Shown here: positions 9,101-17,089 of the stretch, piece by piece | Layout of the letters: every line of letters begins with the position of its first letter | How positions within the stretch are numbered: position 1 is the first letter of the stretch | Notes under the pieces: model-generated | What the model saw: the letters and a program-made list of their open reading frames with translations, nothing else | Databases searched by the model: none | Told to the model about the DNA's origin: nothing | Source: Solimonas aquatica | GTDB taxonomy: Bacteria; Pseudomonadota; Gammaproteobacteria; Nevskiales; Nevskiaceae | DNA length: 55,536 nucleotides | Direction of reading: 5' to 3' | Assembly: GCF_900111015.1 (NCBI RefSeq) | Contig: NZ_FOFS01000020.1 | Coordinates: 1 to 55,536 of the forward strand | Program-made: the position numbers and the translations under genes

Positions 9101-9542
9101 GCCAATCGCCTGCAAGCCCGGCGAGCTTCATTGCCGCGTCGATCTGCTCTTGAAGTGGTACGAGGCGCGGGTCCGGCGCCTCGTCGTCGTTCTCAGGCCC
9201 ATCTTCCGCTTCACTCAAGCCGGCTTCGATGTCGATTGCCAAGCGGCAGCCCGGCGACAAGGGGTGAGTGATCTCCGGATAATTGTGCCAGGTCAAAGTA
9301 CCCAGGCCGGAAGTGCCACGCGGCGTGTATAACATCGGCCGATCCGCACCTGCCGCCGCCCAGTCCGCCGATTTGTACCAGTAGCGGAGCTTCCGTTCCT
9401 TGTTCGCTTGCTGAAAAGCGTCGAACAAGGCTACGGCCACTTTTTTCTGCGTGCCGGCTTTTGGGTTGCCAGAAAACGGCTTGGCCGGCGGATCGTGAAA
9501 AAACTGGATCAGCTTCTGCTGCCAGAAAGCGAGTTCGTCCAT
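6162..9542 (-). CDS. cas10: Type III-B large subunit Cas10/Cmr2, HD and GGDD both intact
   Basis: Signature large subunit of the Cmr complex, 1126 aa. An N-terminal HD motif (His16-Asp17 in QFFHDPPAKPF) predicts single-stranded DNase activity. A zinc-finger-like arrangement has Cys502-x2-Cys505 and Cys547-x2-Cys550. The Palm domain has GGDD at residues 814-817 (RLIYSGGDDVLCIAP), so synthesis of cyclic oligoadenylate on target RNA recognition is expected. That usually implies a CARF- or SAVED-type effector, yet none is visible in this window; only a SIR2-like gene is nearby. The gene follows cmr1 after 18 nt. Confidence 0.95.
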   Translation of the reverse strand: MDELAFWQQKLIQFFHDPPAKPFSGNPKAGTQKKVAVALFDAFQQANKERKLRYWYKSADWAAAGADRPMLYTPRGTSGLGTLTWHNYPEITHPLSPGCRLAIDIEAGLSEAEDGPENDDEAPDPRLVPLQEQIDAAMKLAGLAGDWRDPAQLKQVFFALWRRYRDDLVAARRGEGRSQFGNPLWEEMPAETRCPDHSIWDHLKVVTALAFMKPHKFKEPPRDEGAQEPWMLRFAIGPIQSFIEQSRTSRDLWTSSVLLADLAWHAMQPLVEHYGPDCIVYPDLRANPRADCWLFEQHRDALGDVNPITFAAVLPGSFVALLPRGGAQHLETIEELAQTAQKSVDQRWQTLAGTVLNWFRQTDQWDSHCDAIWSRQHAHSPVRCTWVAVPWRHMGHIENVDHLRGQALPAQHRPAPADPQQAQRDQATLDQRRQRLAPWLPPQSWAHYELAREVYARSHLDYHQMERGFDYALTHHQLGLRHALRKASNTAPAPAAEPGEKCTLCGQREALHGVNGAASLDYMRQSTREFWQDKKLDPDQTGAERLCAVCALKRFLVKADQGPGDQLVFNRLWVGIDVAEIVDRDGKLRVPFPSTATIAAQQFLAELFEKVLKDSSLQAPIVRVLGVAGRHLPRTSFPRALPRLATRYRNADPSIRDLLEYEAEDLLFPEVADGKAQGLRARGEAKEAGRAGELKDAVVALRDAANKAGIKPPGKRIAVIRLDGDRIGKLLLGEPGDPGAIATRWRDVLHPTVLERLLENQHLLDAGWAGLLDSKRLMGPCLHAFVSRAMGHFGHRIVPWVVEQEFSGRLIYSGGDDVLCIAPANEALALAARLQQLFSAAWVVDTVPPENRDQWAWRRRDWKGDYDHDQARQRFAIPLPVDGKGAPEPIRLCEPGQRIALHAADDKWRPTDELPRRAIDGTLLPMLGSSATLSAGIAIGHYKTPLSVLLRRSKDLLTFAKDTGRCSVGIGHASRGGNKSRFAMPWERDAALGRPVAHLSLNTVIEAFRNGELPGRLPYKLRELAPSARYGLERIQTLQHAEQIDTARTNLLRGLFASCIDLPKTPGAQAAFQVWERGVSLYEQPQAARPEAVAARDGERREERYTDGLLLCRELARGGDSGEDEE

Positions 9543-9560
9543 CGTCTACCTCGCACCGGA

Positions 9561-10664
9561 TCAAAGGGAATCGAAGAATTCGTCCATCACGTTATGTTCC
9601 GTGCGCCGCAGGCCACGGCTGGCCTTGAGCAAGGCGGCGGGTGGATCGACGCCGGGTACGGCGCCGTCCATCCGCACGTAAAGCGGATAGAGCCGCGCGC
9701 CGATGCGGAGTAGCCGCAGCAGCAGCAGGCTGCCGTGACGCTCAGCGTCGAGCGGCGCTAGCGTCACCTGTCCCCGCTGCGAAGTGTAGCGAAAGCTCAG
9801 TGGCAGGCCGAAAGTCGCGCGTGGCGGCGTGGTCTGCAAGGGCCGCCCCTGCAAATGGTCCTTGACCATCTGATAGTCCGGCGGCCGACGCAGACGAAAT
9901 GCCTGCATGCCGGCGCCCATCTCGGCCAGCGCCCTGTTCCACTGCTCAGCCGGATATGGCTTGTCGAGCAGCTTGAATCTGAACTCTGGTCCGAGATGAG
10001 GGGCCTGGGTTCGCTGCTGGTTCACATTTTCTACGGGCTTGAACCATGAGCGAATCGTGTCGATGCCGCTCTGTATCATTGCCCGCCCTTCTTCTGCGGA
10101 CTTGGCCTCTGTTAGTAAAGGCAGCTGTGCGGCGTCGGGCCAATCCTCTGCGTTCCAGCTGCGTAAGCTGAGACTGCCAAAGCCGCGCCGCGAGCGCGTG
10201 CCTGCGCCACCGAGATGAGCGAACAGCCAGGCGGCGGCCAGCAGCGCTCGCCCTTGTTCCTGCGCGACGTCGCGCAAATAAGTGCAGCGCAGCACAAAGG
10301 CCTGACCGGGCGCAATTGCAGTCCGCGTCTCATTGCCTTTCATCTGAAACGGATAGCCCAGGTACACCAGCCCGTTGCGCGTGTTGCGGCCACTGCCCTG
10401 ATTGAATTGGGCCGCGCGGAAGTCAGCCCACCCGGCGGTGCGGATCGAGACGCTCTCGACCCGCAGCAGAAAAGGGCTCTGTCCCTCCGCATTACTGGTG
10501 CCGCCGAAGAGGCACGCTTCTTTGTTGATGTCGTCTGGGCTCGCCGCGCGGTACCAATGACGCAGCAGCCCCTTGAACGCCGGTGCGCGCAGCTCGGCCG
10601 ACTGCTCAGCGTCACCCAGAAACAGCGGCGTCAGCACCTGGAAGTCCAGCTTCAAGTCCCGCAT
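9561..10664 (-). CDS. cmr1: Type III-B RAMP protein Cmr1
   Basis: Cmr1 is a double-RAMP subunit at the crRNA 3' end of the Cmr complex. The 367-aa product opens with the family pattern DFQVLTPLFLGDAEQ and ELRAPAFKGLLRHWYRA and has a glycine-rich segment (AGTRSRRGFGSLSL) in the middle. The ATG at 10664 is preceded at proper distance by GGGAGGA; a TTG six codons upstream would overlap the SIR2-like stop. The 14-nt gap from the SIR2-like gene places both on one transcript. It is the first true Cmr gene. Confidence 0.9.
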   Translation of the reverse strand: MRDLKLDFQVLTPLFLGDAEQSAELRAPAFKGLLRHWYRAASPDDINKEACLFGGTSNAEGQSPFLLRVESVSIRTAGWADFRAAQFNQGSGRNTRNGLVYLGYPFQMKGNETRTAIAPGQAFVLRCTYLRDVAQEQGRALLAAAWLFAHLGGAGTRSRRGFGSLSLRSWNAEDWPDAAQLPLLTEAKSAEEGRAMIQSGIDTIRSWFKPVENVNQQRTQAPHLGPEFRFKLLDKPYPAEQWNRALAEMGAGMQAFRLRRPPDYQMVKDHLQGRPLQTTPPRATFGLPLSFRYTSQRGQVTLAPLDAERHGSLLLLRLLRIGARLYPLYVRMDGAVPGVDPPAALLKASRGLRRTEHNVMDEFFDSL

Positions 10665-10678
10665 GTGTCGATCCTCCC

Positions 10679-11278
10679 TCAAAACGCTTCGAGATCGCGG
10701 CCCAGCGCGCTGCGCTGGGCTTTCACACTGTTGTCGTCACCCGGTGAACCCATCGGCATCGCGCTGGCTGGGCGGCGGCTTTCGTCAAACGCCCACTCGA
10801 TGCAGCAGTCGTAGTTGGTTGTGATGACCTCGCGAATCAGACCCTCGCGCGCCAGATAGGCCAGATAGGCCAGATAGCGATGCGAGTCTTGCGGGCGCAA
10901 TTCTGCATAGTCCGCGATCTTCAGCACGTCACATACGGTTCGCGTGCCATGTGCCAAACCGACGAGCTCGGCGAGCAGCGCCAGGCTTTTGGGATTCGAG
11001 CGGCGGATCGTGCAGAAGCTGCGCGACTCCGGGCTGCAATGCGCCGCGCACTCAGGCGGCCATTGTTCTGAGCCGGCATCGGGTGAAGGCGCTGCGCGGC
11101 AGCCTTTCAGCGCCGTGCTCAAATACGCATTCAGCTGCATTGACATGCGGTCGTGCTGGGACTGTTCGCCATTCGGGAACCAGGCGCCATAGCTGAAACT
11201 CGCGCCGAGGAAAGGCACCACGCCTTCCTCCAGCACGCGCTCCACCAGTCTGGTAAAGCGTTGCTCCAGATCCTGCAC
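10679..11278 (-). CDS. SIR2-like domain protein, apparently short of its C-terminal half
   Basis: A 199-aa protein between the I-G and III-B modules. The N terminus GVVPFLGASFSYG matches the NAD-binding G-A-x-x-S loop of SIR2-like domains, and TTNYD (153-157, Asn155) followed by CCIEWAF matches their second motif. SIR2 domains of defence NADases continue to a conserved His in an HG motif; here the protein ends about 40 residues after TTNYD and no such motif is seen, so activity is doubtful. Start is GTG after GGGGGGAGC. A 9-bp tandem repeat (three copies, 10852-10878) encodes Tyr-Leu-Ala three times. It could be a degraded or minimal effector of the III-B system. Confidence 0.65.
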   Translation of the reverse strand: MQDLEQRFTRLVERVLEEGVVPFLGASFSYGAWFPNGEQSQHDRMSMQLNAYLSTALKGCRAAPSPDAGSEQWPPECAAHCSPESRSFCTIRRSNPKSLALLAELVGLAHGTRTVCDVLKIADYAELRPQDSHRYLAYLAYLAREGLIREVITTNYDCCIEWAFDESRRPASAMPMGSPGDDNSVKAQRSALGRDLEAF

Positions 11279-11295
11279 GCTCCCCCCGTTCCCTG

Positions 11296-11314
11296 AGCCG
11301 AAAATGATTCGGCT
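11296..11314 (-). other. Perfect 7-bp hairpin before the SIR2-like gene
   Basis: AGCCGAA, a 5-nt loop and TTCGGCT on the minus strand, 18 nt upstream of the GTG of the SIR2-like gene. It has no U-tract, so it is not a normal terminator. It may modulate read-through or translation between the I-G and III-B modules. The surrounding 150-bp gap (11279-11427) also holds a repeat-handle-like fragment at 11351-11370. Confidence 0.4.
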
Positions 11315-11360
11315 ACATCCCCAGTGCGCCGAGCAGTCCTCATGCGATATGGCGCATCAA

Positions 11361-11459
11361 TCACCGCATCGTCAGCTCCACAAGGCGCATTTCGGCACTG
11401 AAGTCCCGCTGCCCACCGAGACGGATTTCACAGTACTCGCGCTGGCGAGAAGCTGCCAT
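11361..11459 (-). CDS. Questionable 32-codon ORF overlapping the csx17 end
   Basis: A reading frame different from csx17 gives a protein-like string (REYCEIRLGGQRDFSAEMRL) from an ATG at 11459 to a stop at 11361. In that frame the sequence is open from a stop near 11520. It could be the trace of a frameshift in the csx17 C terminus, a fragment of a lost gene, or chance in GC-rich DNA. The csx17 frame itself ends plausibly, so I rate this low. Confidence 0.15.
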   Translation of the reverse strand: MAASRQREYCEIRLGGQRDFSAEMRLVELTMR

Positions 11460-12390
11460 AGCCGCCTTGATCGCTGCGAAGAATGCTTGATTCGTAGATG
11501 GCCATAACGCCAGCCGGCATTAGTGCGGACAGTGCCACGGCGCTGCGCAGGGCTCTGGTGCTCAGCAGGCTGCGTATGGCGTTGACCGTGAGCGCCGGAC
11601 TCCACACCGGCCAGCGCAGATTGCTGTCTTTCCAGCCGCCGGCGACGCAGGCGGTCTTCAGCTCGGCGCCACGGCTCGCGACCGGAAAGAAACGAAGACC
11701 GAGGTAGGCCAGCCAATCGGCGCCAGGGACACTGCCTCGCTTTTCACCGGACGGGTTGCTGGCGCGCAGGGCATAGATGCGCGGCGCCGAAGCATTCCAC
11801 GACAGGCTGGGCAAAGTGGACAGGTTTTTCCATGGCCCTTGCAGCGCTTCGCGGAAGTCTTCCAGGCGGACGCCTTGCTGCAGGGTGCGGACCATGCCGA
11901 GAAAGGTTTGCTGGCCTGCGGTGAAATGCAGGGCCGTGGGTTTCAGATCGCCCTTGTTCGCGGCTACCAGCTCGCTGCCATAGGCGGCGACAGTGCGCAC
12001 CGAGCGCAGAGAAGCGGGCCTGCAGAAATCTACAACTTCCGCCAGGTAGTCGGCGAAGGCGGCGGGCGCTGGTTTGAGATCGAAGGTGGCGGCTTCTGCG
12101 TCGGTGGGAACTCTCGCGCCGTTTTCCTTGTTGTAGGCGAGCTGCAGCGCCAGCTCCGATTCCCAGCTGCACCGCTGTTGTTCCAATCGGGCGAGGATGT
12201 CTTCAAAGTCAGAGCTTCCGTGCAGCACCGCAGCCCAATAGCCGACATCGCGCCACGATAGTCGCCAGTCGCGGGTGCCGGCACCCGGCCTGCCCGAATC
12301 GCTGAGTGACTGCAAAAGTCCAAGCGCCGCAAAAAAGCCAAGCGGATTTGATGCGTCGAGCCCGGGCAGCAGCAGTTGCTCATCACTCAT
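11428..12390 (-). CDS. csx17: Type I-G large subunit Csx17/Cas8g
   Basis: Large subunit of the type I-G Cascade, expected to recognise the PAM and recruit Cas3. The 320-aa product begins LLLPGLDASNPLGFFAALG, the hallmark start of Csx17-type proteins, and ends with YGSFSPARVL, a natural-looking terminus. Start at 12390 overlaps the cas3 stop by 4 nt. I cannot verify from memory how 320 aa compares with the whole family, which varies in size. A second frame stays open across its end (see the 11361-11459 entry). Confidence 0.82.
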   Translation of the reverse strand: MSDEQLLLPGLDASNPLGFFAALGLLQSLSDSGRPGAGTRDWRLSWRDVGYWAAVLHGSSDFEDILARLEQQRCSWESELALQLAYNKENGARVPTDAEAATFDLKPAPAAFADYLAEVVDFCRPASLRSVRTVAAYGSELVAANKGDLKPTALHFTAGQQTFLGMVRTLQQGVRLEDFREALQGPWKNLSTLPSLSWNASAPRIYALRASNPSGEKRGSVPGADWLAYLGLRFFPVASRGAELKTACVAGGWKDSNLRWPVWSPALTVNAIRSLLSTRALRSAVALSALMPAGVMAIYESSILRSDQGGYGSFSPARVL

Positions 12391-15347
12391 TGCGGTTCTC
12401 CCTGTGCGCTGGCGCGGTGATCTGCCAAGCGGAGGATCGCCTCCAGCCACGCCAAGCCCCACCAGCCATAGCGTTCGGTGAGTGTCCAGAAGCGGTCGGT
12501 GACACCGGAGTCCAGCCTCGCAAGCTGATGCCGGGTGCCGGCGCTGAAGTTGGCGGTGATGCCCTCGGGACCATTCGGCAGCTTGAGTTCGACGCGCAGA
12601 TCAGGATCGCGGTCGTGATTGATCAAAGGCGCGAAGGGCCGGCACCAGCCGTGATGCGCGCCGACCAGATGCAGGACCAGTTCGGTGTCTGTGGCCTGCT
12701 CACTGAGCCATTGCGATGACTGTTGAATAAGCGCCACGGACAGTAGCTCGTGGCGATAGCCCTCGGGATAGGCGGCCTGGCGGCGGGCGCGCTCAACGGC
12801 GCGCCAGTCGCGCGCGGTCTGGCCGGATTTGGCGAGTGGTGCATCTTGAAGCGCGAGCTTGATCGCGCTGCCGCCCGCCAGCCATTGCTGGAAGCGTGGA
12901 TCGGCCTTGCCGGTATCGTGCAGCCATGCCGCCAGTACCAGATCGTTGCGTAACGCTGCCGGCAGGCCCAGTGAGATGCAGAAGTGTTCGGCCCAACGCC
13001 ACACGTCCTTGCTATGTGCGGCCAGGGTGATTTCCTTGCCGATCAGCGAGGCGGAGTCGTCCTCGGTAGAAATGGTTTCTGCTGCGGACTTGCGCGCGAT
13101 CAGGGTCAGTTCGCTGCTTTCATCTGCGCTGTCTTTGTCGTGAGTGACGATCCTGAAACCGGCCTGCAGATGGTTGATGATCTTGGCCCAGGGCTGCGGC
13201 AAACCCTGCGCGGCGACAGCTTTCAACCAGGCACCCGTTTGCTCGCGTAACTGCTTGAGCGGCGTCTCCTCATGAGCCTTGGGCAGCGCCAGGGTCTGCA
13301 ACGCAGCCGGCAGGCTACGCGGATTCACCCGCAGGGTGGCTGGCCGGTACTGCGCTACCTGGACCAAGTCGCCCAGATCACTCACGGAGCCCTGACTCTC
13401 GGGATTCCAGTTGCCATCGCGCAAGCCGCCGTAGCTGGCGGGGACCACCAGAACCATGCCGGGCTTCAGCCGGGCATCGCGCGAGGCAAACCTCAGCACA
13501 TTGCTGTCCGTATCTTCACCGTTCCAGACATAGGCCGCTTTGGGTTTAGCGATCTGGCTGCGCTCTTCGGCGCTGTCTGCGCTGGCGGATGGCGCGTCAG
13601 CCAGTTCTTCTGCGGCCTGTCCACGCAGCCAGCGCTGCGCAGCGGAGATGGGCAGTGATAGCGCCTCCTGCTGCACCGGCGGGCAGGCGCTGAGCCGCTC
13701 GAACCAGTCTTCGCGAGACCTCTTGGGAACATTGTGCTCCAGCGCGGCCGGGTCCAGGTCGGCGCGCCAGACGATCTGCACTTCCGGCTCACCGCGTTGC
13801 GGACCGTGCAGCCAAAGCGCGACATCGGGATCCGGCTCTGGCCGCGGGTGGGTTTGATTCCAAGCATCCAGATGCGCGGGCAACAGCACCGGCGCATGCA
13901 GGCGCGGTGCGATGAGCGTAAGCCGTTGTGCCGCATCGGGCAGAGCCAGGTGACGGATGCCGAAGTCGCAGTCCGGTTCTAGCGTCTGCAGCCAGCGCCA
14001 GGTGTTGCGCAGCGCTTCGCCATAAACCGGATCAGGGTCGGCGCTGTCGGCGATCTGGTCGCTGCGGGCGAGGATGATGGCAGGCGACGCGTGCCCGGCT
14101 TTCTGCCGATCTCCCAGGCGATCCAGCCGGCCAAAGCGTTGGCGCAGCGCGTCCAGGCTGGCGCATTCGGTGACCAGTGCATCGAAGTCGAAGTCGGCAC
14201 CGGCCTCAATGCACTGTGTGGCGACGACGACGAGGGGCGTGGCGCTTTGCTCGCGATTGCGGCCGGCGCGAATGCGCGGCTCTATCTCGCTGAGTAGCTC
14301 ATCACGGTCCAGGGGACGCATGCGGCCGGTGAGTAGGCGAACGTCCGCTGTGTCGCCCAACATCGACTTGAGATGGCTTGCGGTCTCGCGTGCGGTCGCC
14401 ACGCGATTGACGATGACGCCGACGGTGCCTGCTGCGCCGACTGCGGCGAGCGCTTCCGGTTTGAGAAAAGCGGCGGCGGCTTCTGCGCAATGAGCGGCGA
14501 AGCTGCCGCGCTTCTTGTCCTCATCGCGACCGCTGACGGCAACGGCCTTGCAGCTGGCTGGCTTGCGCGCCTGCAGGCGCCAAGCCAGACGAGGGTCATG
14601 GTCATCTTCGCCGCGAGCTTTCAACTCAAATGCGTGGTCAGTGTCGCGCTGCATGCCAGGGGTGGCGGATAGCCGCACCACGCCCCAGCGATCCGGCAAG
14701 TCATTGGGCCAGAAGCCGCGCCAGCGCTCGCGCAGTGCCAGCAAGGTTTCTGCAAATGGAACGGAAAGATGAACCTCGTCCAGCAGAAACAGCGTGTCAT
14801 GTCCCAACAAACCGGCATGCACACTGGCCATGCGCTCAGAGACGCCATAGCCGCGAAATAGCAGTCGCGAGCCCACCTGATCGACGGTGGACAGTGCCAG
14901 CACGGGGCGGTCGGGCCGATGCGCCCAGGCGTCGTCACGCGGCATGCCACCGCGCAGCACGGTGGTTTCGATGGGCGAGGCGTCTGCCTTGCCGTTCCAA
15001 AGCTTGCGCAGTTGGCCTGCCACTTCACGCGCGACCGGGTCGTTGCTGCTTTGGAGTTGCTGCGCAATGTGCTCGGCGTGGCGCGCGCCCTGGTCCACCA
15101 CCACGCGCCGATCAATCACCATCACGATGCGGCGGGGAAAGCGCTGCGGCTGAGCGGCCAGCGCAAACAAGGCGATGTCGAGCGTGCTGGTCTTGCCGCA
15201 ACCTGTGGGCACGGCAAGCACGTCCGGCCAGCCACCTTCGTCTCCCTCTGCCAATACCTGCCGGCAAAGACGGCTTTGCCAGGGGAATGGATCGCGGTCA
15301 TGAACCGCGCGAAAGTAGTCCGGAAACTGATCGGCGCTCAGCGTCAT
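12387..15347 (-). CDS. cas3: Type I-G Cas3, helicase with C-terminal HD nuclease
   Basis: Cas3 is recruited to the R-loop and degrades the target DNA by ATP-driven unwinding and HD-domain cutting. The 986-aa product has the helicase first: Walker A VPTGCGKT (46-53), DEVH (190-193), SATPG, and motif VI with QRFGRLDRLG. The HD domain is C-terminal: HSKDVWRWAEHF, AAWLHDTGKADPRF, YRHELLSV, LVGAHHGW and RLADHRAS. Helicase-then-HD order is a hallmark of type I-G and reversed relative to most Cas3 proteins. All key residues appear present. It overlaps csb2 and csx17 by 4 nt each. Confidence 0.94.
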   Translation of the reverse strand: MTLSADQFPDYFRAVHDRDPFPWQSRLCRQVLAEGDEGGWPDVLAVPTGCGKTSTLDIALFALAAQPQRFPRRIVMVIDRRVVVDQGARHAEHIAQQLQSSNDPVAREVAGQLRKLWNGKADASPIETTVLRGGMPRDDAWAHRPDRPVLALSTVDQVGSRLLFRGYGVSERMASVHAGLLGHDTLFLLDEVHLSVPFAETLLALRERWRGFWPNDLPDRWGVVRLSATPGMQRDTDHAFELKARGEDDHDPRLAWRLQARKPASCKAVAVSGRDEDKKRGSFAAHCAEAAAAFLKPEALAAVGAAGTVGVIVNRVATARETASHLKSMLGDTADVRLLTGRMRPLDRDELLSEIEPRIRAGRNREQSATPLVVVATQCIEAGADFDFDALVTECASLDALRQRFGRLDRLGDRQKAGHASPAIILARSDQIADSADPDPVYGEALRNTWRWLQTLEPDCDFGIRHLALPDAAQRLTLIAPRLHAPVLLPAHLDAWNQTHPRPEPDPDVALWLHGPQRGEPEVQIVWRADLDPAALEHNVPKRSREDWFERLSACPPVQQEALSLPISAAQRWLRGQAAEELADAPSASADSAEERSQIAKPKAAYVWNGEDTDSNVLRFASRDARLKPGMVLVVPASYGGLRDGNWNPESQGSVSDLGDLVQVAQYRPATLRVNPRSLPAALQTLALPKAHEETPLKQLREQTGAWLKAVAAQGLPQPWAKIINHLQAGFRIVTHDKDSADESSELTLIARKSAAETISTEDDSASLIGKEITLAAHSKDVWRWAEHFCISLGLPAALRNDLVLAAWLHDTGKADPRFQQWLAGGSAIKLALQDAPLAKSGQTARDWRAVERARRQAAYPEGYRHELLSVALIQQSSQWLSEQATDTELVLHLVGAHHGWCRPFAPLINHDRDPDLRVELKLPNGPEGITANFSAGTRHQLARLDSGVTDRFWTLTERYGWWGLAWLEAILRLADHRASAQGEPQ

Positions 15348-17089
15348 GGCCTGATCTCCGCCGATATCGCGCCGTCATCGTCAGTCACGGGCTTGAACAG
15401 TCCCAAGCCATAGAAGCGGCCAGCGCCCAATAGCACCGGACCTGTCACGGGTTCCGCAAAGCGGATGCGCGCGTGAACCTTCATGCGACGCAATTTGCCG
15501 TCGCCAGGCGGGAAGGCCGGAAACCTGGCAGCCTTGGCACCGCCGGGCCAAGTGCCGGAGGGCAAGACCGTGACCGCCTCTGGCAGCGGAAGGCCGACGA
15601 GGCTGCAGGCGCGGGCGATGGTTTCTGCTGCCGCGCGCCAGGCTTCGGCACGCTTGGCGGGATCGCGATGAGCAAGATCACCGGGATTGCGGTCCAGCGC
15701 CACCGGCGTCACGGACACCCATTCGCGCGAACCTTGGCACCAACTCGATGCCTGCAAGGTGCGCAAGCGTGCTTCGCCCCACAGCTGGCGTTCGAGTTCG
15801 ATTTCGATTCCGTCACCCAAGCCAAGCTTCAGCGGCGGAGTATCTTCGGCATCAAGGCCCTGCTGCTGGCGACTGCGTTGTTCCCAACGTCCCAAGGCGC
15901 GCAGCAGTGCCTGCTCCGACGCCTTGTCGGCCTGCTGTGGCAGCAACAACGCCAGGCCGCGCAGGCCGCCATCAGCATGCCGATTGCCAACGTGAGGCAG
16001 CGGCACGATGGCAACATGGGGCGATGTGGAGGGTGCGCCATCTTGCTTGTGCCCGCTGATCACCTCATGAGGGGGTTGATCGGCGCATTCCATCAGTGCC
16101 GCGCGCACTGCGCGCGCCACGTCCACGCCACGAGTGAGCGGTAGCAGCGGGCCACCGCAGCGCTGGAGAACGATCCAGTTGCGCCGACCAAAATGGCGCA
16201 AGTCATCGATCTTGCCCTTGGGTGCAGCATCCCTTGCCCGGTACCGCTGTGCGCGAAACGGCAGCACGCGCGGCTCCACGCCTTGGTGTTGTTCGTGAGC
16301 CGCCTGCAGGCGACTAAGTTGTCCCGGTCCTGGAACGCGCAAGAGCAACTCGCCCATTTCGTCCGGCACCCATTCGGCGGCGGGCGCCTCGCTGAGCCAG
16401 CGAGCGTGGACCAGCGAGGAGGAGTGGCCGATGCGCATCAGTCGCGCCGCCAGCCGCTCCAAGGCTGGACGATGCGTTTCATCCAGCGCGACTGGCCAGC
16501 ACAGATGCACGAGTGGCTGCGGCAGGCCCAGCGATGGAAAGCTGCGGGGTTGGCGGCCTCGGCCCGCCGGCAATAGCTTGCCGGCGTCACCGGCCTGCGT
16601 GGCTGATGCTGGCTCCGAGTACACATCCGCAGCAGTGCTCAGAAATTTTTCCTGAGCCTTGGCGACCGCCTTTCGAGCTTTCTCCACCTCTTTCTGAGCC
16701 GCCTTCAGCGCCTTGGCATCACTCGGACTTGTGGCCAGCGCGGATTCGGCTTCCGCCAGCGCGGCGGCAGCCTCGTGCTGCTTGCCGGCAGCGCTGTCGA
16801 GCTTGGCCGGCAACAGGCTCACGTCATTGGTGGGTACGTAATGCGTCATCACTGTTCGCGCACAACCCTCGTCGCAAGCGATGGCTGGTGGCGGCAGGCT
16901 TTCGAGCCACGCCAGCGCGGCGTGCTCTGCGCGCGCCTCATCGCTGTCCAGCGACTCCTGTTCGGCCCAAGTGGCGACCAAGGCGGAGAACACACGCGCC
17001 GGATGCGGCGGCCATTCCGCGCCTTGCCGGTCGTTGTAAGCCGTGGCCACCGCCCGCCCGGTGAGATAGTCCAGGCACAGGGCAAACAT
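15344..17089 (-). CDS. csb2: Type I-G Csb2, Cas5-Cas6 fusion
   Basis: Csb2 (GSU0054 family) combines a Cas5-like part, which holds the crRNA 5' tag, with a Cas6-like part, which cuts the pre-crRNA. The 581-aa product has the family start RAVATAYNDRQGAEWPPHPA and the C-terminal Cas6 glycine-rich loop GPVLLGAGRFYGLGLFKP. A charged Ala/Lys/Glu helix (about 105-150) may be a coiled coil. As no stand-alone cas6 is seen, this protein probably matures crRNAs for both the I-G and the III-B complexes. Its ATG shares one base with the csb1 stop (TGATG). Confidence 0.9.
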   Translation of the reverse strand: MFALCLDYLTGRAVATAYNDRQGAEWPPHPARVFSALVATWAEQESLDSDEARAEHAALAWLESLPPPAIACDEGCARTVMTHYVPTNDVSLLPAKLDSAAGKQHEAAAALAEAESALATSPSDAKALKAAQKEVEKARKAVAKAQEKFLSTAADVYSEPASATQAGDAGKLLPAGRGRQPRSFPSLGLPQPLVHLCWPVALDETHRPALERLAARLMRIGHSSSLVHARWLSEAPAAEWVPDEMGELLLRVPGPGQLSRLQAAHEQHQGVEPRVLPFRAQRYRARDAAPKGKIDDLRHFGRRNWIVLQRCGGPLLPLTRGVDVARAVRAALMECADQPPHEVISGHKQDGAPSTSPHVAIVPLPHVGNRHADGGLRGLALLLPQQADKASEQALLRALGRWEQRSRQQQGLDAEDTPPLKLGLGDGIEIELERQLWGEARLRTLQASSWCQGSREWVSVTPVALDRNPGDLAHRDPAKRAEAWRAAAETIARACSLVGLPLPEAVTVLPSGTWPGGAKAARFPAFPPGDGKLRRMKVHARIRFAEPVTGPVLLGAGRFYGLGLFKPVTDDDGAISAEIRP

